Positions 1-11,056 of a DNA stretch of 64,000 bases are shown piece by piece. A program made the position numbers and the translations under genes. The notes beneath the pieces are model-generated. The model was not told the origin of the DNA. It saw only the letters and a list, made by a program, of their open reading frames with translations, and did not search any database. The stretch comes from Diphasiastrum complanatum (Eukaryota; Streptophyta; Lycopodiopsida; Lycopodiales; Lycopodiaceae): NCBI GenBank assembly GCA_029204225.1, contig CM055107.1, positions 47,736,585-47,800,584 on the forward strand, given 5' to 3'. How positions within the stretch are numbered: the first letter of the stretch is position 1; the number at the start of each line of letters is the position of its first letter.

Positions 1-1851
1 CTATCCTTTCTCTCGGCCACTCCATTTTGAGATGGAGAATAGGCACAAGAGAACCCTTTTTTAATGCCTTCAAGCTCACAAACATCATGAAATTTATTGG
101 AGATATATTCACCACCTCCATCACATCTAAGAGCTTTAATCTTGAATGAGAATTGCTTCTCTACATAAGCTTTGAAAATAAGGAAATGATCAAGCACCAT
201 AGATTTAGAAGCAAGAAGATATATCCAAGTGAATCTTGTGAAATCATCAATGAAAGCAACAAAACAAGTGGCTCCTCCCATGCTTATAGTTGATGAGAAA
301 TGCACATCCGAGTGGATTAGCTCCAAAGGATGCTTGTTTTTTTATAGAAGATCTTGTAAATGGCTTTTTGTGAGATTTAGCAATAGCACAAGCCTCACAA
401 GGCTTGATCTTCTTGGAGAATGACTTTGTCAAGCCAATAGCTTTGGTCTCTTTGATCATAGAGAGCATGGATTTGTAGTTGGGATGTCCCAACCTCCTAT
501 GCCATAATTCCTCCATAGAGAGCTTGTTCACAAGAGCAATATTACAAGAATTCACATATTCATTTGGATCTAGTTTATAGATGCCTCAAAATCTAGATCC
601 GAATGCAGTATCTCATCATTATTCTTGATAGTACAAGTATCAACTTTGAATTTTACATCAAGGCCGTTATCAAGAAATTGGCCAACACTAATGAGATTCT
701 TAGTAAGCTTAGGCACATAAAGCACTTTAGAAAGAGAAAGAGCTTTAGAGGATGCAGGATTTAAGGGAATGTTCCCTATGCCTTCAATAGGACATTCAAA
801 ATCATTTGCAGTGTATATTGATTTCTTGACTCTGTCATAAGGTGCAATAGAAGAGAAAGAATCCTTGGAGCTACACATATGTGAACAGGCTCCACTGTCA
901 ATATACCACAAGCCGTCCTTCTTGAAAGGAGTGGATGAGAAGCTAGAGACCATAAGAGATCCCTCTCCATCACTTGCAATAGTGTCTTCCTTATCATTTG
1001 TGATGTTGGCTTGCTTGAGTTGATTCTTCTTCTTGAAGCAATTGGTGGCATAATTGCCTTTATTGCCACAATAAAAGCACTTGATCTTCTTCTTCTTGAG
1101 CTTGGATGATGAGGCATTAGAGGAATCATCTTCCTCCTCATCTTTGTCTTTGGATTTGGCTTTGTTCTTGCTTGAGGATTGTTGAAATTGGTTCTTGCTC
1201 CTCCCTTTGTGCTTGTCCTTGGCAAAGAGGGCTTTGCCATCATTATGAGTGAGAGAAAGCTTGTCCATCCTCAAGAGCTTGTACTCTTGTCTTGATTCTT
1301 CATAAATTAGCACATTTTGGAGAGCCTCCAAACTTGGTAGCTCCTCCTTAATGGCATAGGATTGGACAAGGTTATCAAATTCACTTCTCAAGCCATTGAG
1401 AATGACTTGGACTAGCTCATTTTGATTAATGGAATCACCAATGCAAGCAAGCTCTCTATGAATATATTTTACTCTAAAAACATAACTAGATGCACTCTCA
1501 TCACTCTTTTGGCTACTTTGAAAGAATTTATAAGAGTGAGGAGCCTAGAGGTGTTCCTAGCCTCATAGATAGTCTTGAGGCAATCCCAACCTTCTTTGGC
1601 TGTTGTACAAGTACCTATCTCCCTCAATATCTCATTAGAGACATTCATCTTAATGTAGTGGAGAGCCATCCTAGATCTCTTTTTGTATTTTTGAACCTCT
1701 TGAAGAACTTGTGGTTCTTTTTCAAGGCCAAGAACTATGTCCATCACGTCTTGAAGATCAAGATGGACTCCATCCTCATCTTCCAGATTGAATAGTTTGA
1801 AGTGGACAATCTTTCACTTGGTTCCAACAAAGATAAACTCATTGAAGCCAT
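1..1851 (-). pseudogene. Ty1/copia gag-pol, 5' part, decayed
   Basis: This is the gag, protease and start of integrase of a copia retrotransposon; the rest lies outside the window. Reading leftward, gag begins at an ATG near 1,851, with a frameshift near 1,750. The 273-residue frame 570-1,391 holds a lysine-rich linker and a zinc knuckle, CFYCGNKGNYATNC, whose metal-binding His is replaced by Asn. Next comes the aspartic protease active site (WYIDSGACSHM). At 247-555 the GAG-pre-integrase HHCC domain is visible (WHRRLGHPNYKSM, then CEACAIAKSH). Integrase core follows from about 240 to 1, seen as antisense of the plus strand. Frames change at about 1,400, 560 and 340. Domain order is the standard copia one. 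Identification is firm; function is lost. Confidence 0.9.
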
Positions 1852-2589
1852 TTGAAGTGAAGAAAACTCAAATGATGAACAATAAATGTTGCTACACACT
1901 CTCAATAGAATCCAATAATGAAGTACTATCTCCTCCTATGAAAGATCTTGCAACTATTTGTGAATTGATTCTCACTAGCTACTCAAATCTCTTTAAAACA
2001 AGATCTATTTCATATCAAATGATGGAATATAGACAAAGTTAGGATCATTTACTCTTAGCATGTGCGAAATACACTAAGTAATCAAATTTGACTCAAACTC
2101 ACTGATATTGCATGAAACAAACTGGCTATGATCTCAAAACAATGTCTAGATCACTTATAGATGAGATTGGTAACCACACAACTGTGAACAGAGATCTAAC
2201 AAGCAATCTCTTGACCAAACCAAATGTGTCCACCCAAGTCTAGGTTCCCTACCTAACCCTCTTCAAAAGATTATAACTTCTGATTGGCTCAACCAAATGG
2301 AATGAAACTGATTGCATCAAAAACTAGACAAAAATAGCTTCAAAACAAGCTATCAAGCAAGATAAATAGATTAAGCATGAGAGAGTACTCTCAATTTGAA
2401 ATTGGATATTCCTCACACGTGTTTGAGCACCTGATTCCGTACAGTACCAGGTCAGACCCAATCAATGCCCTGATGATCTCTTTTGATCCAAAGTTAGACA
2501 AGATAGCTAGGAAAATGGATCTTGACAAGCTCAAGATTGATGAAAAGTTTTCACTTAAATGGATCAAAATGAATGGTAATCTTAAGTAG
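1852..2589 (-). other. Copia untranslated leader (no gene)
   Basis: This is the stretch between the primer-binding site and the gag start of the first copia element. Short open frames occur on both strands but none resembles a protein I know. I see no repeat or RNA motif beyond simple A-rich sequence. Confidence 0.6.
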
Positions 2590-2601
2590 ACTCTGATATC
2601 A
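2590..2601 (-). other. Primer-binding site, initiator-Met tRNA type
   Basis: On the minus strand the bases read TGATATCAGAGT. This is a near match to TGGTATCAGAGC, the plant initiator-Met tRNA complement used by most copia elements. It directly abuts the LTR end (...AACA at 2,602), as expected, and it sets the 3' boundary of the LTR. Confidence 0.8.
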
Positions 2602-2706
2602 TGTTGATTTCACACGTGTGGACTGTCCACAACATGTACTTGTGATCTCCTAAGGTGTGTAGATGCACCAAGATCAAGACTAGATTGAGATTTAAAATCT
2701 ATCTTT

Positions 2707-2717
2707 AATTATATGGC
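2707..2717 (-). promoter_or_regulatory. TATA-like box of the copia LTR
   Basis: The minus strand reads CATATAATTAAAG here. It lies downstream of the CCAAT array and upstream of the PBS, where the U3/R promoter should be. It is the best TATA candidate in the LTR, but spacing to the CCAAT array (about 170 bases) is long. Confidence 0.4.
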
Positions 2718-2886
2718 AAAAACACACTACTACATGCATAGAAAATCATCATGAGCTCTCGGGTAGAGACAGAAAGCTAGAAAACCAATTACTCACAAAA
2801 TCCACTCAATCTCAAAATCAATTAGATCCAAATGAGGAGTACAATGATACTAGTAGATCCACAAGCTGACACTATGCTTAACTATG

Positions 2887-3023
2887 ATTGGACCACACTT
2901 TGCCACCTCTTAATCCTATTGGACCATTGATCCATTCACCTCTAAATTCTATTGGACCATTTTCAAGCAAACCTCAAATTCTATTGGACCCCTCAAGGTT
3001 CCACCTCTAAATCCTATTGGACC
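2887..3023 (-). promoter_or_regulatory. Five phased CCAAT boxes in copia U3
   Basis: ATTGGACC (minus strand GGTCCAAT) occurs at 2,887, 2,918, 2,951, 2,983 and 3,016. The spacings are 31, 33, 32 and 33 bases. The last four copies sit inside a degenerate repeat unit of the form CCTCTAAATYCTATTGGACC. This resembles a U3 enhancer array; CCAAT boxes are bound by NF-Y complexes. The regulatory role is inferred from motif and position. Confidence 0.55.
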
Positions 3024-3176
3024 TCTTAAATTTCATGAAACAAAAGTATTACACTTGTCTACACTCTAATTGGCATGAGTTTAGCCTCTTACTCTATTTT
3101 GGCTAAATAGTGGCATTACAAGTGGAAATGGGTAATTTGCTATCTATGCCAAATTTGGTCCTATCAATATCCTACA

Positions 3177-4487
3177 CCTAGATGCTTGATATAAAAACAT
3201 AAGACCCCTATATATAACATAGATAATCTTTTTCATTTCTTCACATGAGAGTCATCATCCTACACGAAAGAAGTGCAACAATAATCAATTAGAACAACTA
3301 AATATCCTCTCTAATCATGAAGACTGCCAAATACATACAAGATAAATGTGTATGCAATCATTAGTAGTGTTAAGTTTGCAAACATCAAGCATCGTGAAAG
3401 ATAGATACATAAAACTCATCAAAGAACCGACTTTGGGCCACACAAATAATGACTCTCTCTTGATTTGTCCATACATGTGACCGTGTGATATAGCAATATG
3501 TCGCTCTTGTCGCAATGCATACTTACATTATGTACATGGGCATGGTATTCTCTGGTATATCTAGGCCTCCCTCCAATATGTGATGGTCCAGCCTCATTGT
3601 TTGAATAAGAACAATCACAACTACACATATGGGCGGTTTGCCACGTGACACTACCATGCGAACCCGATACTTAATCGAAATTTTGACATTTTTCTTTACG
3701 TGGCTCTGTCACGCGTGGTAGATCTACGCCAAAAATTCTCCGGGGACCTTGCTAGTCAAATTCAGGCTGGAGGTGGGTCTGGCATTAAATGTTTTTAATC
3801 AAAAAATGACCGCCAAAATTGCTTGGCATGGTAAAGCCATGTGTGGAAGTGCCACGCAAGGTTGTTATTTAACCGCCTCTCATTTAACATTTACTTATTT
3901 TGGAGATTTGCCACGCGTGGCAAATTTCTAGAGAAAATTCCAGAGAATTGTAATTTTATATTACCACACGTGGCAAAATACATTTGTTGTAAGTTTTTTT
4001 AAAAACTATTTGAACAATATGTTGATAAACAAACAACTCTATGATAAATTTAAAAATGAAATATTTTTTAGGTTTTAAATAAGTGTGGACTAATAATAAA
4101 ATGATTATTGTGTGATCATGATTGTGAACTTAAAATCAAATGATCATTGTGTCACATTATTGTGCTATGACGAAATCAATATTGTGCTTCGACCAGAGTG
4201 AAGATATGAAGATTGCTTTAATATATTTTAAATATAGTAACGATGTTTCAAAAGAAAAATGTTTTTGAAGTGTAGATAAATGATCAACGTATGCTCACTA
4301 ATTGTTTTCTTTGGTCAATCAATTTTTGCTATATCTCTAATAAGATATAGATTGCATTGAAAGCATTTGATTTAAAATGACTCATAAGTGATTGCTAGCT
4401 TGAATTCAAGATAAACTTGAAAAATGCAAGAATGTATTATAAAGATGCAATAATTACGTAAACTATCATTTTATCACAAAAATGATT

Positions 4488-4518
<31 letters not shown>

Positions 4519-4965
4519 TTCATTTGTCATCACAAGATTCAAATTCATCAGCCAATACATCTTGCAACTCATCTCCGCTTAGATGATTTTAATCATCAAT
4601 CATTCGTTTCATTTATAGTATTTTCTATAATATCTAGAAAACTTGGAGATATTTCTATATCCGCATCAACCATGTTTGTGTTGTCAATATTCAAGTCCTC
4701 CATTTCATTCTCAATGTATGCATTTTCAAAGACATGTCTAGCGCGTGGCTTTACTTGAACAACATACCACCACTTGTTGTTTAGTCAATCCGGTTGAAAA
4801 AATACTTGCACATTTAACAATGCTAAGCTAAAAAATTTGTTCCAACATGGAACTAAGGTCCACAATAGTTAATCGTAATGAAATAGTGTATGTTACTGAT
4901 TATGATTGAGAAAAAATGAATGTCATGTGACACACATGTTCACAATGACGAGGCAAGACCAATGT
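3177..4965. other. Non-coding region with ACGT-core palindromes
   Basis: No supported gene. From about 3,630 to 3,980 the sequence is dense in GCCACGTG, CCACGCGTGG and CACACGTGGC motifs, including a perfect 20-base palindrome at 3,906-3,925. A TA microsatellite lies at about 4,489-4,519. The short frames around 3,315-3,930 look accidental. Confidence 0.6.
4489..4519. repeat. (TA)n microsatellite
   Basis: About 14 consecutive TA dinucleotides in an AT-rich context. Confidence 0.9.
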
Positions 4966-5110
4966 GTTTGAATAATCCATGCTTAATGTCTTGGTTGAAT
5001 TGATAGCAAAAAATCCACTACAATCTCTTTTCACGAATGTGTCTGAATAATCCATGCTTAATGTCTTGGTTGGATTGATAGCAAAAAATCCACTATGATC
5101 TCTTTTCACG
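4966..5110. repeat. Tandem duplication, about 72 bp x 2
   Basis: The segment GAATAATCCATGCTTAATGT... through TCTCTTTTCACG occurs twice in direct orientation, at about 4,970-5,038 and 5,045-5,109, with only a few mismatches. It makes an apparently repetitive short frame on the minus strand that I do not regard as a gene. Confidence 0.8.
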
Positions 5111-6265
5111 TAAAAGAATAAAGTAGAACATGTGGAATCAAGCCTACATTAGATTCTTATAAGTCTCCTACTCACACATGTGATTATTATAATCTGGATG
5201 TTCACAATAAAACATGCAATAGCCAATTAAATTGTTTGTTTTTCTTTCTATGCATGAAGGCTATGTTTTTTTTTTCATGTAATAAATTGATCCAAGATGG
5301 CATACTACATTTCAACACACCAAACAAAATGCATGAATTGTTAAAAACTTGTGAGGTCCCTGTATTTGGAAATCATAAGAGGTTTTTACATGAAGTCAAG
5401 GAAGACCAAATCAAAGAAAACTTACATGTGCAAAATCTAAGATTTCAACATTTGGAAGTCTTCACTTACAAGGCATAATAGCCAAGCCCTAGCCTTAAAA
5501 GTCCTAACAGCCAAGCCAAGCATTAAAAGTTTAGACCGCCACCACATATTAGCCATCAATGTTAACTTTCTTCTAGTATCAACTTGTGAGGTCCCTGTAT
5601 TTGGAATTGATAAGAGGTTTTTACATGAACTCAAAGGAGACCAAATCAAAGAAAACTTACAAATGCAACACTTGAGATTTCAACATTTGGAAGACTTCAC
5701 TTACAAGGCCTAGCAGCCAAGCCCTAGCCTTAAAATCCCTAACATCCAAGCCATAGCAAAGCCAAGCCTTAAAATATTAGACCACCACCACATATCAGAC
5801 ATCAACATTGACTTTCTTCTATAGTCCATTGATCAACCTCAAAACACAGTAACATAGTAATACCTTTGCAAAGCAAGGCCAAAAATTGTTTTCAGGATTT
5901 TTAAAAATTGGTCGAGAATGCTAAATTTTATCTTCCTGGAAATTTCCCAGTCAATTCAAAATCTCAATTTGAATTTCCTCAATACAAATCTCATAGGAAC
6001 TATTGGATTAAGATTAGGATACATGTGCAAGCAACCCAAGGTAAGGTAATTAGGCACTTAAATCTAAATATAAGTAGTTTTCAAAATCTCCTAATTGGTA
6101 AGTTCCAAAAGGTGTTGAAAAAAAAATCAAAACACCTCAAAGACATCAAATAAAAGTCAGCACCATTCGCATAAGAAATTCAACTAGAAAGCAACAACAA
6201 TACGAACTATCGTATCCTACATTCTTACAATGTGTATCACAGAAAAAAACAACACATTGAATCAA
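5111..6265 (+). repeat. Dispersed repeat, inverted relative at 39,405-39,880
   Basis: Two parts of this stretch, about 5,111-5,265 and 5,930-6,265, match the reverse complement of about 39,405-39,880 base for base over long runs (for example the run around TTGGATTAAGATTAGGATAC). In the partner the two parts are adjacent. Here they are separated by about 660 bases that carry their own tandem duplication. This suggests either an insertion here or a deletion in the partner. No coding capacity is recognised. Confidence 0.65.
5347..5830. repeat. Tandem duplication, about 235 bp x 2
   Basis: ACTTGTGAGGTCCCTGTATT... recurs at about 5,347 and 5,582, and the whole unit (through CCACCACATATTAG/CAG..CATCAA) is repeated with scattered substitutions and small indels. 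No function is apparent. Confidence 0.85.
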
Positions 6266-6682
6266 ATCCCTACGACGAGGCCTGGTAGAGGGATGTGCTG
6301 GACTCGAGGCCAGACACGACATCATCAATATCATCGCCACAATAGGGCCCACCGCTGAGGCGAATCCTTCTACGATCTATCTTTTCTTGGGAATGGCGAG
6401 AAGAGGCACTGAGATTAGAGTGTTATGACATTTCCCACTCAGGGGATCAAAGCTAAGGGGAAAACAATATAACAGGATATAGCACCACTATGTGTCCAGT
6501 GTCATGCTATTATGAGAATGGTCGTACACGTCTCAAACACAAAGCTAACTATGGGATCCCTGACATGTTCTATTGACCAAGCCGTACCTCTATAGCTAAT
6601 AGAGGTTTTCCAGGCCTCTAGAGACATAGCCTATAAAGGGTTATACTCACTTCCTCAGTCTTCTTGAAACTCATGACTTGCA

Positions 6683-7060
6683 CTAATGATATATTGCTCG
6701 CTTGCGAAGTTCCAGAGCTACCTCCTTCTCATATTCTTCTCGAGAATCTGTTCCAGAATCCTTGATGATATCATTTAAGTTCTCTAACACATACTCTGGC
6801 AATGGATCGGGAAGCCCTAGATGCAATTCAGTATATTGGGTAAAGGATCCTCCTAACTCTTTCCACGTAGAATCTTCACTCGACTCATACACTACAAGAG
6901 AACTACGGTTTGCATTATGTCTAACTCTGAACAGTGTATCTCCAACTAGGAGATGTCTATGGAAATCCCTGGAATAGAAATAATGATAAACCTTTCCATT
7001 TCTACTCAATTGGCAGAAGTCACCTGGTAGAGGTAGCTCTCGCAATCCTAACCCAGTCAT
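6683..7060 (-). CDS. Unrecognised 125-residue ORF inside the giant LTR
   Basis: An uninterrupted frame from ATG at 7,060 to a stop at 6,683. The product is soluble-looking and mixed in charge, with an acidic, helix-prone C terminus (EEYEKEVALELRKRAIYH) and a Tyr/Phe-rich centre (VYHYFYSRDFHRH). Its start overlaps the stop of the next frame upstream (7,057-7,314) in an ATGA arrangement. Either the two were one protein split by a frameshift, or they are adjacent frames. The other LTR copy lacks this region altogether. I do not recognise a family. No retroviral enzyme motif is present. Confidence 0.4.
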   Translation of the reverse strand: MTGLGLRELPLPGDFCQLSRNGKVYHYFYSRDFHRHLLVGDTLFRVRHNANRSSLVVYESSEDSTWKELGGSFTQYTELHLGLPDPLPEYVLENLNDIIKDSGTDSREEYEKEVALELRKRAIYH

Positions 7061-7314
7061 AACAGTCTAGGCCCAGATCTCGTCCTAGTAGCACTTTGAA
7101 GTTCTATGGAGCGTGTTGCTACCAGGACCCATGAGTCGTTCATTCTGATGTACATGGATGTTTTGACTCTAAATACCTCATTATCAACTTCAATGGCTAA
7201 ATTCCCAGCCCTTACAATTCCAATGGTGGTGTCTAATGATATCAGTTCTAGTGAAGCCCATCCAATTATTCTGACTACGGGGCAATACCTCCTTGGGTTT
7301 GAGGTGTAGGCCAT
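7057..7314 (-). CDS. Unrecognised 85-residue ORF inside the giant LTR
   Basis: The frame runs from ATG at 7,314 to the TGA shared with the next frame's ATG (ATGA, 7,057-7,060). It contains alternating hydrophobic residues suggestive of beta strands (IRMNDSWVLVATRSIEL). Its first codons survive in the other LTR copy near 16,075, but most of it falls in that copy's deletion. It may be the N-terminal half of the protein continued in 6,683-7,060. No known domain is recognised. Confidence 0.35.
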   Translation of the reverse strand: MAYTSNPRRYCPVVRIIGWASLELISLDTTIGIVRAGNLAIEVDNEVFRVKTSMYIRMNDSWVLVATRSIELQSATRTRSGPRLL

Positions 7315-7422
7315 ATACTAGTTGACTGCTTCTCTGACATGTCAATCTCTCAATATAACTAACACTCCTCAATCAATAATCATTCACATAAACCTCTATG
7401 CATGTGTGGGCTTCTAACATTT

Positions 7423-7834
7423 CTAGAAGAGGATCATAATATAGACATCCCTAGTCCTACCATAATCTAGCAGTGGTAATATGCAGGGCTCTGGAGTTGC
7501 TAGGATCTCTGCTAATCTAGCAGCACCAAAGATTGACACAATCCGTTGTTGGAGCATTATTTTCAGGCCTGTAAGGACTGTGATATACAAATAAGGTGTA
7601 GCAGTGTCCGGAATATTAGGACCTATGGGAGGGCTTGGACGAAACATTCTCGATGCTTATTGTCATTAGGTAGTGAATCATGGCTGTATTATATGACCCT
7701 TTCCCAAAGTATTCATTAAATACACCCCTTCCAGCTAAATAGTCATGGGAGCTGTTCAAGTGTAGCATGCAATTTCCCAACCATCTTGGTTTGTAGATGG
7801 CTAACAGTGAATAGTCAAGAACCGTGTGTTCCAA
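7423..7834 (-). pseudogene. Unrecognised coding-like region in LTR, split by a frameshift
   Basis: Two overlapping frames make one coding-like region. The first, 7,616-7,834, includes LAIYKPRWLGNCMLHLNSS and YFGKGSYNTAMIHYLMT. The second, 7,423-7,647, includes PYLYITVLTGLKIMLQQR and AARLAEILATPEPCILPLLD. They meet near 7,640 with a one-base phase change. Both frames, including the same phase change, are kept in the other LTR copy (16,188-16,599), so the break predates the duplication or the two are separate frames. I do not recognise the protein. Confidence 0.4.
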
Positions 7835-9610
7835 TGAGTTATCTTGACTATTGTGGTTCTAGATGAAAACCGACAATAGGTTTGTTCTTAACTCATGTAG
7901 TGTGTTCCAACCAGAGTGAGCTTAACCTCACTCCTTTGTTCCAAGGAGACGAGGATGACTTGCTTAATTCATTCATCACATTCACTCAAGCAACATTCCT
8001 TAAATTCTTTCTCCATGCATTCAGACAAAAAGCAATCATTCTGAGCAAACTAGCAATCTTGCTAGAGTCTAAAACTATCATCACCTCAAATCACAACCTT
8101 AACTTTCTCCTGAGACATAACAATACACTATCTACGAGTTCTTTTAGCATGCTATAATCTTTCTTTATGAAGACATGGAAGAAAACAATATGCATTAAAG
8201 ATTTTTCAATATGAAGCTATAATCGCTGCTGTGACATCTATGACATACACAATTGCATCATCAATCACAGATTGAATACACAGGTAGCGGAGTGTGAGAA
8301 CAAAATGAGGAAACTTACATGTGACGTTCTCTTCTCAGGTCTCCTCTAGCTCCAGCCCGTAGGAAATCAGAGACTAATCATGCAAAGGTTAGGATTTCGG
8401 GAGTGTGTAGTGTTGCTGGAGTTCACCTTGTAGACACCAAGAAGTGTTGCTCCTAAGTGCAGATTGGTTGCCAGAATGACTGATAGTCGTGCAGGATCCA
8501 AAATGAGCTCATGCAGTTCACGGACAGCTTGATATCTGCTTCCTCATCAGTCTTCTACAAATTGTGTTTAGCAAGTTTCAATCGACAAAGCAACAGAGAC
8601 AACATCCTTCGATTGCTCCATAGCAGACATCAATGACAGCTCTAGTTCAATGATGGCTCTTCAACGATAATCAGACATACATTCTCAATGGGTCCCCATA
8701 TCAGTGATGGAGTTAACAGTTGCTCAACTCAGTCCTAGGATTTGGCATTATTCACACTCAAAATATCCATTGCTAATAGCGATTCCTCACTGGTTTTAGT
8801 AGCCTGATAACAAAGCTCTCACTCTCACATAGACCGATGTTTGATATTCAGTATTCAAACATCTGTGGAATGCACTTAATTAGCAGGAATACATACAAGT
8901 CAACATGCAGAACTTCCTCATAATCATTGAAAAGTCTATACTCAAAACTGCACATATGGATCAGTGCTTTGATAGGAGTCATCATGAAATTAGTTATCTC
9001 ATCACTATATAGAGACAGATAAAAGTATACTGAGAATCCATACTTCAAACGTGATGTAAGATCAGTACAGACCAGTACTCATAATACAACTGCTTAAATG
9101 CACGGTGAGCACTCCCATAGAGATCGATTGAAGGAAAGTAGTGATGTCTGCTTAGGCCTAATAGGTGCTGCTTAACTCAATCGTGCTCATGTAGGTACTG
9201 AAACAATGGTCTCTTCAAATGATCGCACCATAAACTGAAACTCGACTGAAAACTGAGTGGTATTCGCACTATGAGGATGGTCAATGACGATAGTTCTCAG
9301 CTGCAGCAGTAGCGATGGAATGCCTCAAATCTTTCGTTGAGGATAGAGAGCAACATGATGATACTTCTGTGAGTCAACGCACGTTCAGAGGATGCTCACG
9401 TTGTCAGCTAGGATTTATCTCCCTATCTCGTCCGTCAGTGATCATGATCTGCATCAATCTCAGTATGGAGCCTCCACAAATCTTAATCAAAGTAGTCAAT
9501 GCAACAATGCTGGTCAATCAAAATTTGGAGCTCTGAGCCTCTGCCCATATCAACTTTTGAGCAGGAGTAGACTTAACCGTTAATCCATCGTTCTCATAAT
9601 CAAAGTACCA
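7835..9610. other. Rest of giant LTR, no gene recognised
   Basis: Aligned throughout with 16,600-18,402 with many substitutions and small indels. Short frames such as 8,848-9,048 are preserved in both copies (17,620-17,889), but they are short and lack a recognisable domain. I see no clear TATA box. Confidence 0.5.
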
Positions 9611-10168
9611 GGTGTGTAGTTGATGTATCCTTTCTCATAAGGAGAATTATCTAAACGCTTGACTTACCTATTATACAAAAGACAATAAAACCATCCATAC
9701 GTTGAACTTTTTTTTTTTCAATCGATATATAGAATGAAATAGCAAAATAATCTATCAACAAAACTATGAATAGATAGACAAAAATAGAATTCAAATTAAA
9801 TTTACAGTCTCTTACCCCCTTGGTGGAATCCAAGGGTAAGAATGGATGGTTTCATAATCATTTACTACCCATTATTGATCTTGTTGTTAGTGTACTCGTC
9901 ATCTGGTTCCATTCTATCATATGCACTGGTTTGTCTTCCCATGTTCTTTTCTAAATCATCAAAATGATCATACTCAAGGTAGGAAGGTAAGAGATTCAGA
10001 TCTGTATTTGAATTCCCTTGATGACCATGACTCTGAAGGTTTTTATGTTCATCTAGATTATGAGAGTAGTAATGCAGGTTTTGATTTTGCAGTCTCGAAC
10101 ATTTCTCCTACCCCATACGATTCACTATTGTTGTCTACAATCATTTCTGTTCTAGGAGATGCAATGCC
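9611..10168. other. Spacer between protease tail and 3' LTR, no gene
   Basis: Contains an A/T-rich part with a T11 run near 9,705. No reverse transcriptase or integrase motif occurs here, which matters because this is where pol would continue in a complete Ty3 element. Confidence 0.6.
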
Positions 10169-11056
10169 TCATTTGTCATTTCGATTGGTTGATTGGGAGT
10201 ACAACCTAGTTGGGCTAGGAGGGTACCTTGCCTCTATAGTTTTCTCACAGTCTGAATCATATCCAGATAGTTCATTATCCCAATGGAATATTTTCACTGG
10301 CACCACTTGGCTTTCTTTAAATAATTCTTGTATACCAAACAGTTCATGATCAAAGACATCAGATGCAGTATATCTAGCATCCTCCCTACTCTCATAATTT
10401 GTTGGGCCTAGATTCATGGATTTGACTATGGGGAGATAATCATCAAGGCCTATCCATACTATTTCATGCACCTCTGCATGGTTCAAGCTACTTTCGCTAT
10501 CCTTGTCATGAGGTACAGTTCGATTGTGTTCGTCATCATCTGTATCAATTCCTGAATCATCATTAGACACTTCTTCCCATTCTGAAAAGGGTATAGGGGC
10601 TCTTTCTAACTGAGGGGTCTCGGGGTATCCATCAACTACCACTTGGCTATTCCCTCTACCAAAAATCAATAGTCCTGCAGGAATGTCTACTGTGCAATCA
10701 CTTAATCATAACCAAGGCCTCCCTAATAGGAGAGAATAGCTCTTATAGCCTGCCAGCATTCTCATGACATAGAAGTCCGCATTCACAGTCTTTCCAACAA
10801 TTGTAATAGGGACAGATCTCATTTCTCCTTCAGGTTTGACAACAGAGTTGTTGGCCAACTTCAAGGCAGTCAATGAAGTGGGCTCCGGGTCTATTCCAAG
10901 CCTGTCTGCCAATTCTAGGCTTACTATACTCACCGCCAATCCTGCATCTACTATAGCTTCTTGGATAACTAAACCATCTATAGTGACATCAACTTTGGGA
11001 CAATATCGGTCTACTATGTTGTTGTCCACTTTTCCTATCAATCTACCAAACCTCAT
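10169..11056 (-). pseudogene. Retropepsin-like protease and acidic tail of gag-pro element
   Basis: The frame 10,706-11,056 encodes a retroviral-type aspartic protease. The active-site region is VDAGLAVSIVS, and it ends with the conserved LLLGRPWL flap-end motif. A single TGA at about 10,690 separates it from a 166-residue frame (10,169-10,669). That frame is strongly acidic and Asp/Glu/Ser-rich, and it ends in a normal stop. The protease would process Gag in virus-like particles. No reverse transcriptase follows, so the polyprotein appears to end here. It is downstream of gag on the same strand. Confidence 0.75.

Larger units (their letters stand above)
2602..3176 (-). repeat. 5' LTR of the copia element at 1-1,851
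   Basis: The right boundary in element sense is fixed by the adjacent primer-binding site. The left boundary is inferred from a TG dinucleotide (TGTAGGATATTG at 3,176 on the minus strand), giving a 575-bp LTR of the form TG...CA. The partner LTR lies outside the window, so the outer end cannot be confirmed by comparison. The U3 part holds a regular array of CCAAT boxes and a TATA-like site, listed separately. Confidence 0.65.
6421..9610 (-). repeat. Giant LTR (3' copy) of gag-pro Ty3-like element
   Basis: This 3.2-kb block is a direct repeat of 15,782-18,402. Shared sequence starts at TGTTAYGRCATTTCCC (6,421 and 15,782) and stops after CAAAGTACCA (9,610 and 18,402). The two copies flank a minus-strand gag-protease region, as LTRs would. 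The second copy lacks about 585 bases corresponding to 6,621-7,205. I see no matching target duplication and no obvious polypurine tract at 9,611, so this copy may be truncated at its outer-U3 end. A segmental duplication is the alternative. The block contains several reading frames, listed separately. Confidence 0.65.

Noticed and set aside
1490-2589. Plus-strand frames at 1,490-2,589
   Set aside because: They are shadows of the minus-strand copia gag and leader, without protein-like features.
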